Origin: Neorhizobium sp. SHOUNA12A
Lineage (GTDB): Bacteria > Pseudomonadota > Alphaproteobacteria > Rhizobiales > Rhizobiaceae
DNA length: 61,098 nucleotides
Reading direction: 5' to 3'
Assembly (NCBI RefSeq): GCF_023006505.1
Contig: NZ_JALBGV010000032.1
Location: 1 to 61,098, forward strand
Part shown: positions 1-9,269 of the stretch, piece after piece
Layout: each line of letters starts with the position of its first letter
How positions within the stretch are numbered: the first letter of the stretch is position 1
The notes under the pieces: model-generated
Seen by the model: the letters and a program-made list of their open reading frames with translations, nothing else
The model's database searches: none
What the model was told of the DNA's origin: nothing
Program-made: the position numbers and the translations under genes

Positions 1-109
1 CGCCGAGCACGACCTTGGCACCGGCTGCGGCGAGGGTGCGCGCCGTGCCTTCGCCGATGCCGCTGCTGGCGCCGGTGATAAGAACCACTTTTTCAGTGAT
101 TTGAGTCAT
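1..109 (-). CDS. SDR family oxidoreductase, N-terminal fragment
   Basis: Only the first 36 codons lie in the window; the gene runs off its left edge. The translation begins MTQITEKVVLITGASSGIGE, with the glycine-rich TGASSGIG dinucleotide-binding turn of classical short-chain dehydrogenases. The ATG is at 109 to 107 on the minus strand. The substrate cannot be inferred from this fragment. It is distinct from the complete SDR gene at the right end of the window. Confidence 0.85.
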   Translation of the reverse strand, partial: MTQITEKVVLITGASSGIGEGTARTLAAAGAKVVLG

Positions 110-267
110 GTTGCTGATCCTCTGTGCGAGGCAGCGGCGGCATGCCGCTGCAGGCACGGGATCTATGGAACGGATGCGCAGGAAAGCGGTATCAAGGTTC
201 TCCGCAGTTCTTGCACGATCGTCCGAGCCTGCGTTTGACGGGAAAGTGAGAGCCTTTCCGGTCGCCG

Positions 268-864
268 CTATTTCAAGAGCGGCCAGAGCGTTGCGACCAG
301 CAGCAGCGCCATGACGATGTTGAACCATTTAAGCCGGGCCGGATCGGACAGGAACTGCCGAAGCGCCACGCCGAAGCCGGCCCAGACGGCGACGCTCGGC
401 AGGTTGACGATGGCGACGACGAGCGTGATCAACACGACGGAGACGAAGGGGTTTTCGGCGCTGGCATAGGCCGCCATGGCGGTGAGCGCGGCGACCCAGG
501 CTTTCGGGTTGACCCATTGGAAAGCGGCGGATTCGAGGAAGGTGAGGGGACGGGCGGCGCTCGCGCTATCGCTGGAGACGGAACGGGACATGGCAATGCG
601 CCAGGCGAGGTAGAGCAGGTAGGCGCCGCCGGCGATCTTCAGCATCAATCCAAGCGGCGGATAGGCCGTCAGAAGCGCGCCGAGACCGAAGCCGACCGCC
701 AGCAGCACCGACGAAAAACCGATGGTGATACCGAGGATCTGCGGCACGGTGCGCCGGAAACCGAAATTGGTGCCCGAAGCAAGCAGCATGAAATTGCTCG
801 GCCCCGGCGAGACCGAGCCGACAAGCGAAAAAAGGGCGATCGCAAGGATGGTTTCATAGGCCAT
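268..864 (-). CDS. LysE/RhtB family amino-acid exporter
   Basis: A 198-residue, very hydrophobic protein with about six predicted membrane segments, the usual size for the LysE/RhtB translocator family. The N-terminal stretch GSVSPGPSNFMLLASG matches the family's conserved SPGP region in the first helix. Members export amino acids or related metabolites across the inner membrane; the substrate is not predictable here. The gene stands alone, downstream on the minus strand of the DUF488 gene, and the 158 bases between it and the SDR gene hold nothing I recognise. Confidence 0.88.
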   Translation of the reverse strand: MAYETILAIALFSLVGSVSPGPSNFMLLASGTNFGFRRTVPQILGITIGFSSVLLAVGFGLGALLTAYPPLGLMLKIAGGAYLLYLAWRIAMSRSVSSDSASAARPLTFLESAAFQWVNPKAWVAALTAMAAYASAENPFVSVVLITLVVAIVNLPSVAVWAGFGVALRQFLSDPARLKWFNIVMALLLVATLWPLLK

Positions 865-951
865 GGCAAAGGGTCTCCCACGCGGGGAGGCTGCTCCCGG
901 CGGCGTTAGGGCGTCTGGTTGTTCAGTCGAGATTCTGGAGGTGGTTGTATT

Positions 952-1395
952 CTAGAGATGGCGGATGCTGAGCTTGCCGCCCCATTTGCCATTCAGGTAG
1001 TCACAGACGAGCCGGCGATGGCAATGGTGCGGCTTGTCTTCCGAGCAGAGCAGGCAGGAGCCATCGAACTCTTCTGCCTTGAAGTGATCTTCCACCTTGC
1101 GTTCAGCCATCAAGCCAAGGAAATCATTCTGGAAAACATTCCAGTCGCCTTTCTCCTTCTTGAAGGCAGTCATGATCTCCTCGGTCGGCGCCAGCAGCGG
1201 TTCATGGACATAACCGGCGCCGCAGATCGTCTTCAGGAAGAAGGCGAGGTCGTCGGATTTGGCAAAACCGGCGAGTTGCGAGGTGTTGTGGAGGCGCACA
1301 TCCAGGACCCGCTTGACGCCGGCCGCCCTGATGCGGCCGAAGAAATCCTCGGCGGTCGTCTTGGTGAAACCGATCGTGGTGACATCCATGCTCAT
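952..1395 (-). CDS. DUF488 family protein
   Basis: A 147-residue soluble protein. It has the DUF488 pattern of an early TIGFT motif followed by a VLDVRL segment (about residues 6 to 35), and a C-terminal cysteine/histidine-rich stretch with LLCSEDKPHHCHRR near residue 117. Biochemical function in this family is largely unknown. It is transcribed divergently from the GlxA-type regulator, whose start lies 115 bases away, so the two may share control; that is inference from layout only. Confidence 0.85.
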   Translation of the reverse strand: MSMDVTTIGFTKTTAEDFFGRIRAAGVKRVLDVRLHNTSQLAGFAKSDDLAFFLKTICGAGYVHEPLLAPTEEIMTAFKKEKGDWNVFQNDFLGLMAERKVEDHFKAEEFDGSCLLCSEDKPHHCHRRLVCDYLNGKWGGKLSIRHL

Positions 1396-1476
1396 GCGTC
1401 TCTTTTTGTCGCAACAGGCTCAGTCATGCGACGTTTTCCGGGCCTGATATTCCGCCACGCCGGCCCGTTTGCCTAT

Positions 1477-1490
1477 TGTCAATATTGACA
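1477..1490. promoter_or_regulatory. Perfect 14-bp palindrome before the GlxA-type regulator
   Basis: TGTCAATATTGACA reads identically on both strands. It ends 20 bases before the preferred ATG at 1511, in the divergent gap with the DUF488 gene. The position suits an operator for the AraC-type regulator or another dimeric factor. Its presence also argues that translation does not start at the upstream ATG at 1469, which would place it inside the coding region. Confidence 0.45.
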
Positions 1491-1510
1491 TTGTTGATAG
1501 TGTTCTTGCC

Positions 1511-2473
1511 ATGAAACTACAGCTCCTTGCACTCGATCCCGTCTTTGATACCGGCCTGTCGACCATGCTCGACGTGTTCACCATGGCAAACGAGCTCGCG
1601 GCGATGCTGTCGCTCGATGTGCCGGCCTTCGACGTGTCGGTGATCGGCGTGCGCAAACAGGTGAAGACGGCGCATGGGCTTGCCGTGCCGATCGCCGGAA
1701 GCTTCGATGCGAAGGCCGGTGGCTGGCTGGTGGTGCCGGCGATTGCCTGCAAGATGCCGGACGTGCTGGTGCCCGCCCTCGACCGTCCCGACATCCGCGA
1801 TGCGGGGGCGGTGCTGCGAGAGGCCAAGGCGGCAGGCATGAATATCGCCGCCGCCTGTATCGGCACGTTCGTTCTGGCCGAATCCGGCCTACTCGACGGA
1901 GAGAAATCGACGACCAGCTGGTGGCTCGCGCCGCTCTTCCGCCAGCGTTACCCCTCCGTGCAGCTGGAGGATGGCCAGATGCTGGTGAAATCCGGCTCGC
2001 TGGTGACGGCGGGCGCCGCACTCGGCCATATGGACATGGCGCTCTGGCTGGTGCGGCAGGTGAGCCCGGAGCTTGCCGGCCTTGTGGCGCGCTACCTCAT
2101 CGTCGACAATCGGCCGTCGCAGTCGGCTTACGTGATCACCGACCATCTTTCCCATGCCGACCCGCTGGTGCAGCGTTTCGAGCGCTGGGCACGCGGCCGC
2201 CTCGGGGAGGGGTTTTCGCTGGACAACGCGGCCGATGCCGTCGGCGCCAGCAAGCGAACGCTGGCCCGGCGCATGCAGCAGGTGCTCGGCAAGACGCCGC
2301 TCTCCTATTTCCAGGATCTGCGTGTCGAGCGCGCGGTGCATCTCCTGAAGACCAGCGACAAGAGCCCCAACGAAATCGCCGCACTCGTCGGTTATGCGGA
2401 TGGGGTTACGCTGCGGGCATTGCTGCGGCAAAAGACTGGCCGCGGCGTGCGCGAGGTGAGGGCGGGCGGTTAG
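1511..2473 (+). CDS. GlxA family transcriptional regulator (DJ-1/PfpI plus AraC HTH)
   Basis: About 320 residues from the ATG at 1511; an in-frame ATG at 1469 would add 14 residues that do not fit the family. The N-terminal half is a DJ-1/PfpI-type domain with the nucleophile-elbow-like segment IAAACIGTFVLAES near residue 115. The C-terminal third is a double helix-turn-helix of AraC type, with LDNAADAVGASKRTLARRM followed by the second helix pair NEIAALVGYADG. Such regulators often sense small nitrogen or amino-acid metabolites, but no target is evident beyond its own upstream palindrome. Confidence 0.85.
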   Translation: MKLQLLALDPVFDTGLSTMLDVFTMANELAAMLSLDVPAFDVSVIGVRKQVKTAHGLAVPIAGSFDAKAGGWLVVPAIACKMPDVLVPALDRPDIRDAGAVLREAKAAGMNIAAACIGTFVLAESGLLDGEKSTTSWWLAPLFRQRYPSVQLEDGQMLVKSGSLVTAGAALGHMDMALWLVRQVSPELAGLVARYLIVDNRPSQSAYVITDHLSHADPLVQRFERWARGRLGEGFSLDNAADAVGASKRTLARRMQQVLGKTPLSYFQDLRVERAVHLLKTSDKSPNEIAALVGYADGVTLRALLRQKTGRGVREVRAGG

Positions 2474-2474
2474 C

Positions 2475-4136
2475 CTATACTTCCTTGCGCCGCAGCAGGT
2501 AATCGAGACCGCCGACCCGGAACCAGCGATAGGCATAGGCATCGAGCAGGAGACGGTGCCGGCCGTTGGCATCCGCCTCGCTGTTGCCGCCGTCTGTGAT
2601 ATCGATGAGAAGATCGCCATGCTCTCCGATACCGACCACGAAGGTTACTTCGACCGGTTTCGAATTCAGGTTGTGGACTATCAGCACGGAATTGTCGCGC
2701 CAATCGTAACGGAGCGCCAGCACGCCGGTATCCCCGGTGTTGAGGACGGTGCAGGCGCCCCAGCCGATCTCCGGGGCTTCCTTGCGCATCCGGATCAGGC
2801 GCTCCGTCCAGTTCAACATCGAGTTCGGGTCGCGCCGTTGCTCAGCGACGTTGATGTGCTCAAAACCGAACAGGCCGCCGCTGATGACCGGCAGGACCGG
2901 CTTGTCGTTCTTGGTGAAGCCTCCATGCGGCTCGGCCGACCATTGCATCGGCGTGCGGGCGCAGTTGCGCTCCGGCAGCGACAGGTCGTCACCCATGCCA
3001 ATCTCGTCGCCATAACGTAGCACCGGCGTGCCGGGCAGCGAAAACAGCAGGCTGTAGGCGAGTTCCAGGCGCCTCCGGTCGTTCTCCAGCATCGGCGCCA
3101 GCCGCCGTCGGATGCCGCGGTCGTAGAGCTGCATGTTCTTGTCCGGCCCGAATTCCGAAAACACTTTCTGGCGCTGTTTTTCGGTCAGGCGACCAAGATC
3201 GAGTTCATCGTGATTGCGCAGGAACATGCCCCACTGTCCCGTTTCAGGCCGATCGCTGGTATTGACGATCGCTTTTGCCAGCGGCCGGGCGTCTCCGGAG
3301 GCGAGCGCATAAAACAGGGCCTGGTTGACGTGAAAGTTGAACATCATCTGCATGCGATCGCCGTCATCGCCGAAATAAGCGAGGTTCTCCTTCGGCACGA
3401 CATTGGCTTCGGCAAGGATGATCGAATCTCCGAGCCGCCATTGCAGGAATTCGCGAAAAACCCGGAGCATGGCGAACTGCTCCCTCGGCTTTTTCACGTC
3501 GGCACCCTTTTCGGCGATCACGAATGGCACGGCATCCATGCGAAAACCGGAAACACCAAGCTGGATCCAGAAACCCATGATCTTGAGGATTTCCGCCTGC
3601 ACATGCGGGTTGGAGGTGTTGAGATCCGGCTGGAACTCATAAAAGCGGTGAAAGTAATATTGCCTGGCCTTTTCGTCATAGGTCCAAGTCGTCTTCTGCA
3701 CGCCCGGAAACACCATGCCCTCATTGGCATTCGCCGGCTTCTTGTCTGACCAGATATACCAGTCGCGATAGTAGGATTCCGGGTCGCTGCGGGCGTCCTG
3801 GAACCAGGGATGCTGGGTGGACGTGTGGTTGACTACGAGATCGATTAGCACCCGAATGCCGCGCTGCCGGGCGCCATGGGTGAATTCGACGAAATCGCCG
3901 AGCGTGCCGTAGCGCGGGTCGACATTGTAGTAGTCGGAGACGTCGTAACCGTCGTCCCGGCCGGGCGAGGTCTGGAACGGCATCAGCCAGATGGCATTGA
4001 CGCCGAGACCGGAGATATAGTCCAGCCGCCGTTGCAAGCCCTGGAAATCCCCGATCCCGTCGCCATTGGAATCCATGAAGGTCTCGACGGAGAGGCAATA
4101 GACGACGGCGTTCTTGTACCAGAGGTCGTTGATCAC
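2475..4136 (-). CDS. GH13 alpha-amylase family protein, trehalose-synthase-like
   Basis: A 553-residue glycoside hydrolase family 13 protein. The four family regions are visible: DLVVNHTS, GFRMDAVPF (nucleophile Asp), ILAEANV (acid/base Glu) and LRNHDELD (transition-state Asp). The opening, VINDLWYKNAVVYCL, and the overall layout resemble trehalose synthase / maltose alpha-glucosyltransferase, which interconverts maltose and trehalose in the cytoplasm. I chose the GTG start at 4136 because GAGGAG lies eight bases upstream and the family homology begins there; the frame remains open further upstream and overlaps the next gene. No other trehalose gene is nearby, so the exact reaction is uncertain. 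Confidence 0.85.
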   Translation of the reverse strand: MINDLWYKNAVVYCLSVETFMDSNGDGIGDFQGLQRRLDYISGLGVNAIWLMPFQTSPGRDDGYDVSDYYNVDPRYGTLGDFVEFTHGARQRGIRVLIDLVVNHTSTQHPWFQDARSDPESYYRDWYIWSDKKPANANEGMVFPGVQKTTWTYDEKARQYYFHRFYEFQPDLNTSNPHVQAEILKIMGFWIQLGVSGFRMDAVPFVIAEKGADVKKPREQFAMLRVFREFLQWRLGDSIILAEANVVPKENLAYFGDDGDRMQMMFNFHVNQALFYALASGDARPLAKAIVNTSDRPETGQWGMFLRNHDELDLGRLTEKQRQKVFSEFGPDKNMQLYDRGIRRRLAPMLENDRRRLELAYSLLFSLPGTPVLRYGDEIGMGDDLSLPERNCARTPMQWSAEPHGGFTKNDKPVLPVISGGLFGFEHINVAEQRRDPNSMLNWTERLIRMRKEAPEIGWGACTVLNTGDTGVLALRYDWRDNSVLIVHNLNSKPVEVTFVVGIGEHGDLLIDITDGGNSEADANGRHRLLLDAYAYRWFRVGGLDYLLRRKEV

Positions 4137-4228
4137 GGGTTCGAGCTCCTCGGGCGGTTGGCGGATCCGGGGAGGCAAGCGCGTGAGGCGCAGAAATGTT
4201 CCCGAGATGGAACGGCCTGGCCGAAGAT

Positions 4229-4537
4229 TTACGCGGCGCGGTCTTCCCGCAGCGGGTGCCAGACTGAAATGTCGCGCGGGCTGGCGAGCAGGTCCGGCAG
4301 GGCCGTGTGCCATTCCTCGCGATAGCGGCGCTTCAACTGAACCTCCAGCACGTCGCCATGATCCTCCCATGTCTCATAGAGCATCATGCGGTTCTCATTC
4401 TCGGGATCGGCGTGCAGCATGGCATTGTGGAACATCGGCTCGCGCCGCATGGCATCGAGCACGCCGTTCAGAAGCGTCAGGAAGCGGTCGCGCTGGCCTG
4501 GGAGGATATCGAAACGAATGACATAGGTGACTGCCAT
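4229..4537 (-). CDS. Putative quinol monooxygenase (ABM domain)
   Basis: A 102-residue single-domain protein of the antibiotic-biosynthesis-monooxygenase fold: MAVTYVIRFDILPGQRDRFL, then FHNAMLHADPENENRMMLYETW, the strand-helix pattern of the dimeric ferredoxin-like ABM family. Members act on quinols or polycyclic substrates without cofactors, or serve as small stress proteins. It lies upstream of the GH13 gene on the same strand with a short gap, so they may be co-transcribed. No residue seen here fixes a substrate. Confidence 0.8.
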   Translation of the reverse strand: MAVTYVIRFDILPGQRDRFLTLLNGVLDAMRREPMFHNAMLHADPENENRMMLYETWEDHGDVLEVQLKRRYREEWHTALPDLLASPRDISVWHPLREDRAA

Positions 4538-4663
4538 GGGGCTGATCCTTTGGCGCTGCAAAGCTGGATCTTGGGATAGACGCAATCCGCCGCCGGGTCG
4601 ATTACCTCGGAGGTCATATATCGCGTGCGCAATGCGCGCCTGCCGGCAAGGACGACGGTCTCG

Positions 4664-5971
4664 TTACTGGAAGAGAGACAGGATGTTTCGCGCGTCCGAA
4701 TTGGCGATGGAAAGCGACTGGGTCGCGAGTTGCTGCTGGACTTGCAGTGCCTTGAGCCTGCTCGACGCCTCGGTCATATTGGCATCGACGAGGCGCCCAA
4801 TGCCTCTGTCGAGACTGTCGGCGAGACTGTTTCCAAATGCTTCCTGCATCTCGATCCTCGACCTGATCGAGCCAAGGTAAGCACCGGCCGATATGACCTT
4901 CTGCTGCATCTCGTCGAGAACCAAGGTGATCGTCGGAAAGTCGATGTCGGGATCGGTGACGTCGATATCGAGAATATCGATACCCTCCGGCGGCAGCGTC
5001 CGGGTGTGAACTGGCGGCTGTACCGTGATCAGCTCCGCGGCGAGAGGAATGGTGGCGCGAAAGAAGATATTCGGCGCTCCACCCTGAGCCGCAAACAGGA
5101 TGTCTGGGGGCGCCTTGTTGAGAAACGTTGCCTGCAGCAGGACTTTCGCCCAATCGGCCGTGCTTTCGATATCTCCGTCGAAGCCGTATCCTATCTGGCC
5201 TCCGAGCGCCTGGTCGACGACACTTTTGGTGATGACGAACGTATCGTTGGACGTACCCACTGAGAAGGGGACCGTGACGACGTCGAATTTCGTAATCGTG
5301 AAGGGTTGGTCGAATACCGGACCCGGTACGTCGCCATAACCGGATGTCGAAAATCCGAGCAATCCACCGATCGTGCCGAGGCCATAACCCAGATCCGGAT
5401 CAGGTTCTTTCTGCAAAATTCCGCCGCCGCCATTCTTGAACAGTACGAGTTTCGACAGATCGACGTCGATGGTCTTGACGGAGACGGTTCCGTCCTCGCT
5501 GCGATCGAACGACGATACGACAGAAGTCTTGGCGCCTGCTTCGCTGGCCTGGCCCAACATGTCCGACCGCAACCAGTTCTGGCCGGCGAAAGTCGCGGAG
5601 TTGGATATCGAGACGATCTGCTGCTTCAACTGCTCCAGTTCTTCCTGGATCTTGTTCTTGTCTATTCCGTCCTGCTGGGCGGAAACGACCTTGGCCATGA
5701 ACGCCGCCAGGATATCGGTCGTCGCAGCTATGCCTTCATAGGCCGTATCGACTTTTGCTGCTCCGAGGCCAAGGGCGTCGTGCACGGTCGAGAGGGCACC
5801 ATTGTCCGACCGCATGGTGGTGGCGATCGACCAGTAAGCGGGATTGTCGGAGGCCTGTTCGATACGCAAGCCGGTCGAGACCTGCCGCTGCGTGCCAAAC
5901 ACCTGGCTGTCAAGGGAGCGAAGCATTTGGAGCGCGGAGGCAGCTCCAGCATTCGTGAGGATGCTACTCAT
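4664..5971 (-). CDS. Flagellin
   Basis: A 435-residue flagellin. The conserved N-terminal D0/D1 region runs from MSSILTNAGAASALQMLRSL through ISNSATFAGQNWL, and the conserved C-terminal region ends LSIANSDARNILSLFQ. The middle (about residues 150 to 330) is a long variable domain, so this is longer than the roughly 300-residue main flagellins of Agrobacterium. It would be secreted through the flagellar export apparatus and polymerise in the filament. No other flagellar gene is in the window, so it is an isolated, probably secondary flagellin. It is divergent from urtA with a 284-base gap. Confidence 0.92.
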   Translation of the reverse strand: MSSILTNAGAASALQMLRSLDSQVFGTQRQVSTGLRIEQASDNPAYWSIATTMRSDNGALSTVHDALGLGAAKVDTAYEGIAATTDILAAFMAKVVSAQQDGIDKNKIQEELEQLKQQIVSISNSATFAGQNWLRSDMLGQASEAGAKTSVVSSFDRSEDGTVSVKTIDVDLSKLVLFKNGGGGILQKEPDPDLGYGLGTIGGLLGFSTSGYGDVPGPVFDQPFTITKFDVVTVPFSVGTSNDTFVITKSVVDQALGGQIGYGFDGDIESTADWAKVLLQATFLNKAPPDILFAAQGGAPNIFFRATIPLAAELITVQPPVHTRTLPPEGIDILDIDVTDPDIDFPTITLVLDEMQQKVISAGAYLGSIRSRIEMQEAFGNSLADSLDRGIGRLVDANMTEASSRLKALQVQQQLATQSLSIANSDARNILSLFQ

Positions 5972-6255
5972 GGGATCTACACCGAAACAACTCCCCCCGC
6001 CCTACATGAGCGTCGGATCATAAAATCCAAATATGGTTAATATATCAATAAGTACGCTCGATGGTGGCCACGCCGACCTGCTTGGCTGAAGATGCCAGCT
6101 GGGCGTGGGATTTCTACCCCCGGCATCCCTCTTCCCCCTTCTCCCCCACCGGTACGTCATTCGACGTATACGGTTTTGCGATGCAGCAACCGATAGTCGC
6201 TTAAGCAACGGTTAAGTTCTTCGTTGCGGACGAACGAGAAGAGGGGTTCGAACCA

Positions 6256-7560
6256 ATGACATTCAAGTCCAAATCGGGCAAATCCAAACTGGGTGGCGCG
6301 CTGCTCGCCGCCGTAATGTCAGCGACGGCGCTGCAGGGTGCTTTCGCCGCTGACGACACCATCAAGATCGGTGTTCTGCACTCGCTTTCGGGCACCATGG
6401 CCATCTCTGAGACCACCCTCAAGGATGTCATGCTGATGCTCGTCGCCGAGCAGAACAAGAAGGGCGGCGTGCTCGGCAAGAAGCTCGAAGCCGTCGTCGT
6501 CGACCCGGCGTCCGACTGGCCGCTGTTTGCCGAAAAGGCCCGCCAGCTGATTTCGCAGGACAAGGTGGCGGCTGTTTTCGGTTGCTGGACCTCCTCTTCG
6601 CGCAAGTCGGTCCTGCCGGTCTTCGAAGAGCTGAACTCGATCCTGTTCTACCCGGTCCAGTACGAGGGTGAAGAATCCTCGCGCAACATCTTCTACACAG
6701 GCGCTGCCCCCAACCAGCAGGCCATTCCGGCCGTCGATTATCTGGCGAAGAAAGAAGGCGTCAAGCGCTGGGTTCTCGCCGGTACCGACTACGTCTATCC
6801 GCAGACGACCAACAAGATCCTCAAGGCCTATCTGATGTCGAAGGGCGTTGCCGAATCCGACATCATGGTCAACTACACGCCGTTCGGTCATTCCGACTGG
6901 CAGACGATCGTCTCGGACATCAAGAAGTTCGGCTCGGCCGGCAAGAAGACCGCCGTCGTCTCGACCATCAACGGCGACGCCAACGTGCCGTTCTACAAGG
7001 AACTCGGCAACCAGGGCATCAAGGCTGAAGACATCCCGGTCGTCGCGTTCTCGGTCGGCGAAGAAGAACTCGCCGGTCTCGACACCAAGCCGCTGGTCGG
7101 GCATCTGGCCGCCTGGAACTACTTCCAGTCCGTCGATGCGGACGTCAATGCCGAATTCATCAAGGAATGGCACGCGTTCACCAAGAACGACAAGCGCGTG
7201 ACCAACGACCCGATGGAAGCCGCCTATATCGGCTTCAACGCCTGGGTAAAGGCCGTCGAAGCCGCCGGCACCACCAATACCGATGCCGTGCTGGACAGCA
7301 TTATCGGCGTCTCCGTTCCGAACCTGTCGGGTGGCACGTCCACCGTCATGCCGAACCACCACATCACCAAGCCGGTGCTGATCGGTGAAATCCAGGCTGA
7401 CGGCCAGTTCGACATCGTTCAGGAAACCGCGCCTGTGGTCGGCGACGAGTGGTCCGATTACCTGCCGGACAGCAAGAACCTGATCTCCGATTGGCGCAAG
7501 CCGATGTCCTGCGGCAACTTCAACGTTGCTTCCGGCAAGTGCGGCGGCAAGGGCAGCTGA
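6256..7560 (+). CDS. urtA: Urea ABC transporter substrate-binding protein UrtA
   Basis: A 434-residue periplasmic binding protein. A signal peptide of about 31 residues ends ALQGAFA before ADDTIKIGVLHSLSGTMAIS, the characteristic start of UrtA-type, branched-chain-like urea receptors. The pocket-region segment FGCWTSSSRKSVLPVFEE and the C-terminal LISDWRKPMSCG are typical of UrtA. It is the first gene of urtABCDE and is followed by a stable stem-loop before urtB. No sigma-54 promoter was seen in the 284 bases upstream, although a short CTTAA/TTAAG inverted repeat lies near 6200. Confidence 0.95.
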   Translation: MTFKSKSGKSKLGGALLAAVMSATALQGAFAADDTIKIGVLHSLSGTMAISETTLKDVMLMLVAEQNKKGGVLGKKLEAVVVDPASDWPLFAEKARQLISQDKVAAVFGCWTSSSRKSVLPVFEELNSILFYPVQYEGEESSRNIFYTGAAPNQQAIPAVDYLAKKEGVKRWVLAGTDYVYPQTTNKILKAYLMSKGVAESDIMVNYTPFGHSDWQTIVSDIKKFGSAGKKTAVVSTINGDANVPFYKELGNQGIKAEDIPVVAFSVGEEELAGLDTKPLVGHLAAWNYFQSVDADVNAEFIKEWHAFTKNDKRVTNDPMEAAYIGFNAWVKAVEAAGTTNTDAVLDSIIGVSVPNLSGGTSTVMPNHHITKPVLIGEIQADGQFDIVQETAPVVGDEWSDYLPDSKNLISDWRKPMSCGNFNVASGKCGGKGS

Positions 7561-7591
7561 TCCGATTGCCTTCTAGATGTTCATCGACATC

Positions 7592-7620
7592 ATCGCGGGC
7601 GGCGTTCAGTCGCCCGCGAT
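7592..7620 (+). terminator. Intra-operon stem-loop between urtA and urtB
   Basis: A perfect ten-base-pair stem, ATCGCGGGCG paired with CGCCCGCGAT, surrounds a nine-base loop 31 bases after the urtA stop. No long T-run follows, so it is better read as an mRNA 3' stabiliser or partial terminator that keeps binding-protein levels above those of the membrane components. That role is known for other ABC operons and inferred here. Confidence 0.6.
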
Positions 7621-7637
7621 CTCGCAAGGGGGTTCCA

Positions 7638-9269
7638 ATGACGAGCAAAGTTGCTTTCCGCGTTCTGCAGAGCCTTGGTCTTCTGCTCTGCCTGATCTTT
7701 TCTCTCGCCGCGCCGTCGTTCGCGCAGCAGACCGATCCCAAGCCGCTGATCGACGCTCTCTCCAAGGCGGATTTCGGCGAAGCTGAAAAACTGATCGGCC
7801 AGCTTGCCGCCACCGGTGATGCCCGGCTCGTGCCGGCGCTGAATGCCTTTTCCGAGGGCGACCTCTATTTCCGCAAGTCCGATAACCTGGTGTTCATCGG
7901 CAAGGCGGCCGGCTCCAATTATGAGCTGACCGATCCGGTCACAGGCGCTTCGGCTGGCCAGACCGCCAAGAATGCCGTCACCAAGATCAAGATCAACAAC
8001 AGTCTTCGCCGCGTCATCCGTTCGGCCATGGGCGGCCTGACGCTATTGAGCCCGGATCGCGGCGTCCGGCTGCAGGCGGCCGATGCGGTGCTGCGCTCGC
8101 CGAGCGCCGAAAACCTGGAACTCCTCGAAACCGCGATCTCCAAGGAGACCGACGGCGAGGTCAAGGCCCGCATGGTCGAGGCGCGCGCCGTGTCGCTACT
8201 CTCCTCCGATCGCTCCATCGATGAAAAGCGCACCGCGATCCAGACGATCAAGAACTATGGCGGTCGCAACGCGATTGGCATCCTGATGGGTGCGTCCGCG
8301 GGGCTCGATCCGAGCCTTAAGGGCGATGTCGATGCGGCCATCGCCAGTATCGAAAGCGGCCAGAGGCTCTGGGATATCGGCCAGAACGTCTGGTATGGCG
8401 TTTCGCTCGGTTCGGTCCTGCTTCTGGCGGCAATCGGGCTCGCGATCACCTTCGGCGTCATGGGCATCATCAACATGGCGCATGGCGAAATGGTCATGCT
8501 TGGCGCCTATTCCACCTTCGTGGTGCAGCAGCTCATCCGCGATCATGCGCCCGGCTTGTTCGACTGGTCGCTGGCGATCGCGCTTCCGGTTGCCTTCCTC
8601 GTCACCGGCGCCGTCGGCCTGGTTGTCGAGCGCGGCGTCATCCGCTTCCTCTACGGCCGGCCGCTCGAAACCCTGCTCGCCACCTGGGGCGTCTCGCTGA
8701 TCCTGCAGCAGACGATCCGCTCGATCTTCGGCCCCACCAACCAGGAAGTCGGCAATCCGTCGTGGATGTCCGGTTCCTTCCCGGTCGGCGGCATGACGAT
8801 CACCTGGAACCGCATGTGGATCATCGCCTTCTCGCTGTCGATCTTCGTGGCGCTGCTGGTGGTGATGAAAAAATCCTCCTTCGGCCTCAACATGCGCGCC
8901 GTCACCCAGAACCGCCGCATGGCGTCGTCAATGGGCATCAAGACGCCCTGGGTCGACGCTTTCACCTTCGCCCTCGGCTCCGGCATCGCCGGCATTGCCG
9001 GTGTCGCACTCTCCCAGATCGACAACGTCTCGCCGAATCTCGGGCAGAGCTACATCATCGACAGTTTCATGGTCGTGGTGTTCGGCGGCGTCGGCAATCT
9101 CTGGGGCACGCTGGTCGGCGCGCTGTCGCTCGGGGTGCTCAACAAGTTCCTCGAACCATCGGTCGGCGCCGTGCTCGGCAAGATCCTGGTTCTGGTGCTG
9201 ATCATCCTGTTCATCCAGAAACGTCCGCGCGGTCTCTTCGCGCTCAAGGGAAGGGCGGTGGAAGCATGA
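7638..9269 (+). CDS. urtB: Urea ABC transporter permease UrtB
   Basis: A 543-residue protein, start at 7638 after the AAGGGGG ribosome site. A signal peptide (ends APSFAQQ) leads into about 220 residues predicted to be periplasmic and alpha-helical, then a LivH-type permease domain with about eight membrane segments, beginning near WYGVSLGSVLLLAAIGLAITFGVMG. The large N-terminal extension is usual for proteobacterial UrtB and absent from LivH. With UrtC it forms the inner-membrane channel. Its stop overlaps the urtC start in an ATGA, giving translational coupling. Confidence 0.94.
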   Translation: MTSKVAFRVLQSLGLLLCLIFSLAAPSFAQQTDPKPLIDALSKADFGEAEKLIGQLAATGDARLVPALNAFSEGDLYFRKSDNLVFIGKAAGSNYELTDPVTGASAGQTAKNAVTKIKINNSLRRVIRSAMGGLTLLSPDRGVRLQAADAVLRSPSAENLELLETAISKETDGEVKARMVEARAVSLLSSDRSIDEKRTAIQTIKNYGGRNAIGILMGASAGLDPSLKGDVDAAIASIESGQRLWDIGQNVWYGVSLGSVLLLAAIGLAITFGVMGIINMAHGEMVMLGAYSTFVVQQLIRDHAPGLFDWSLAIALPVAFLVTGAVGLVVERGVIRFLYGRPLETLLATWGVSLILQQTIRSIFGPTNQEVGNPSWMSGSFPVGGMTITWNRMWIIAFSLSIFVALLVVMKKSSFGLNMRAVTQNRRMASSMGIKTPWVDAFTFALGSGIAGIAGVALSQIDNVSPNLGQSYIIDSFMVVVFGGVGNLWGTLVGALSLGVLNKFLEPSVGAVLGKILVLVLIILFIQKRPRGLFALKGRAVEA

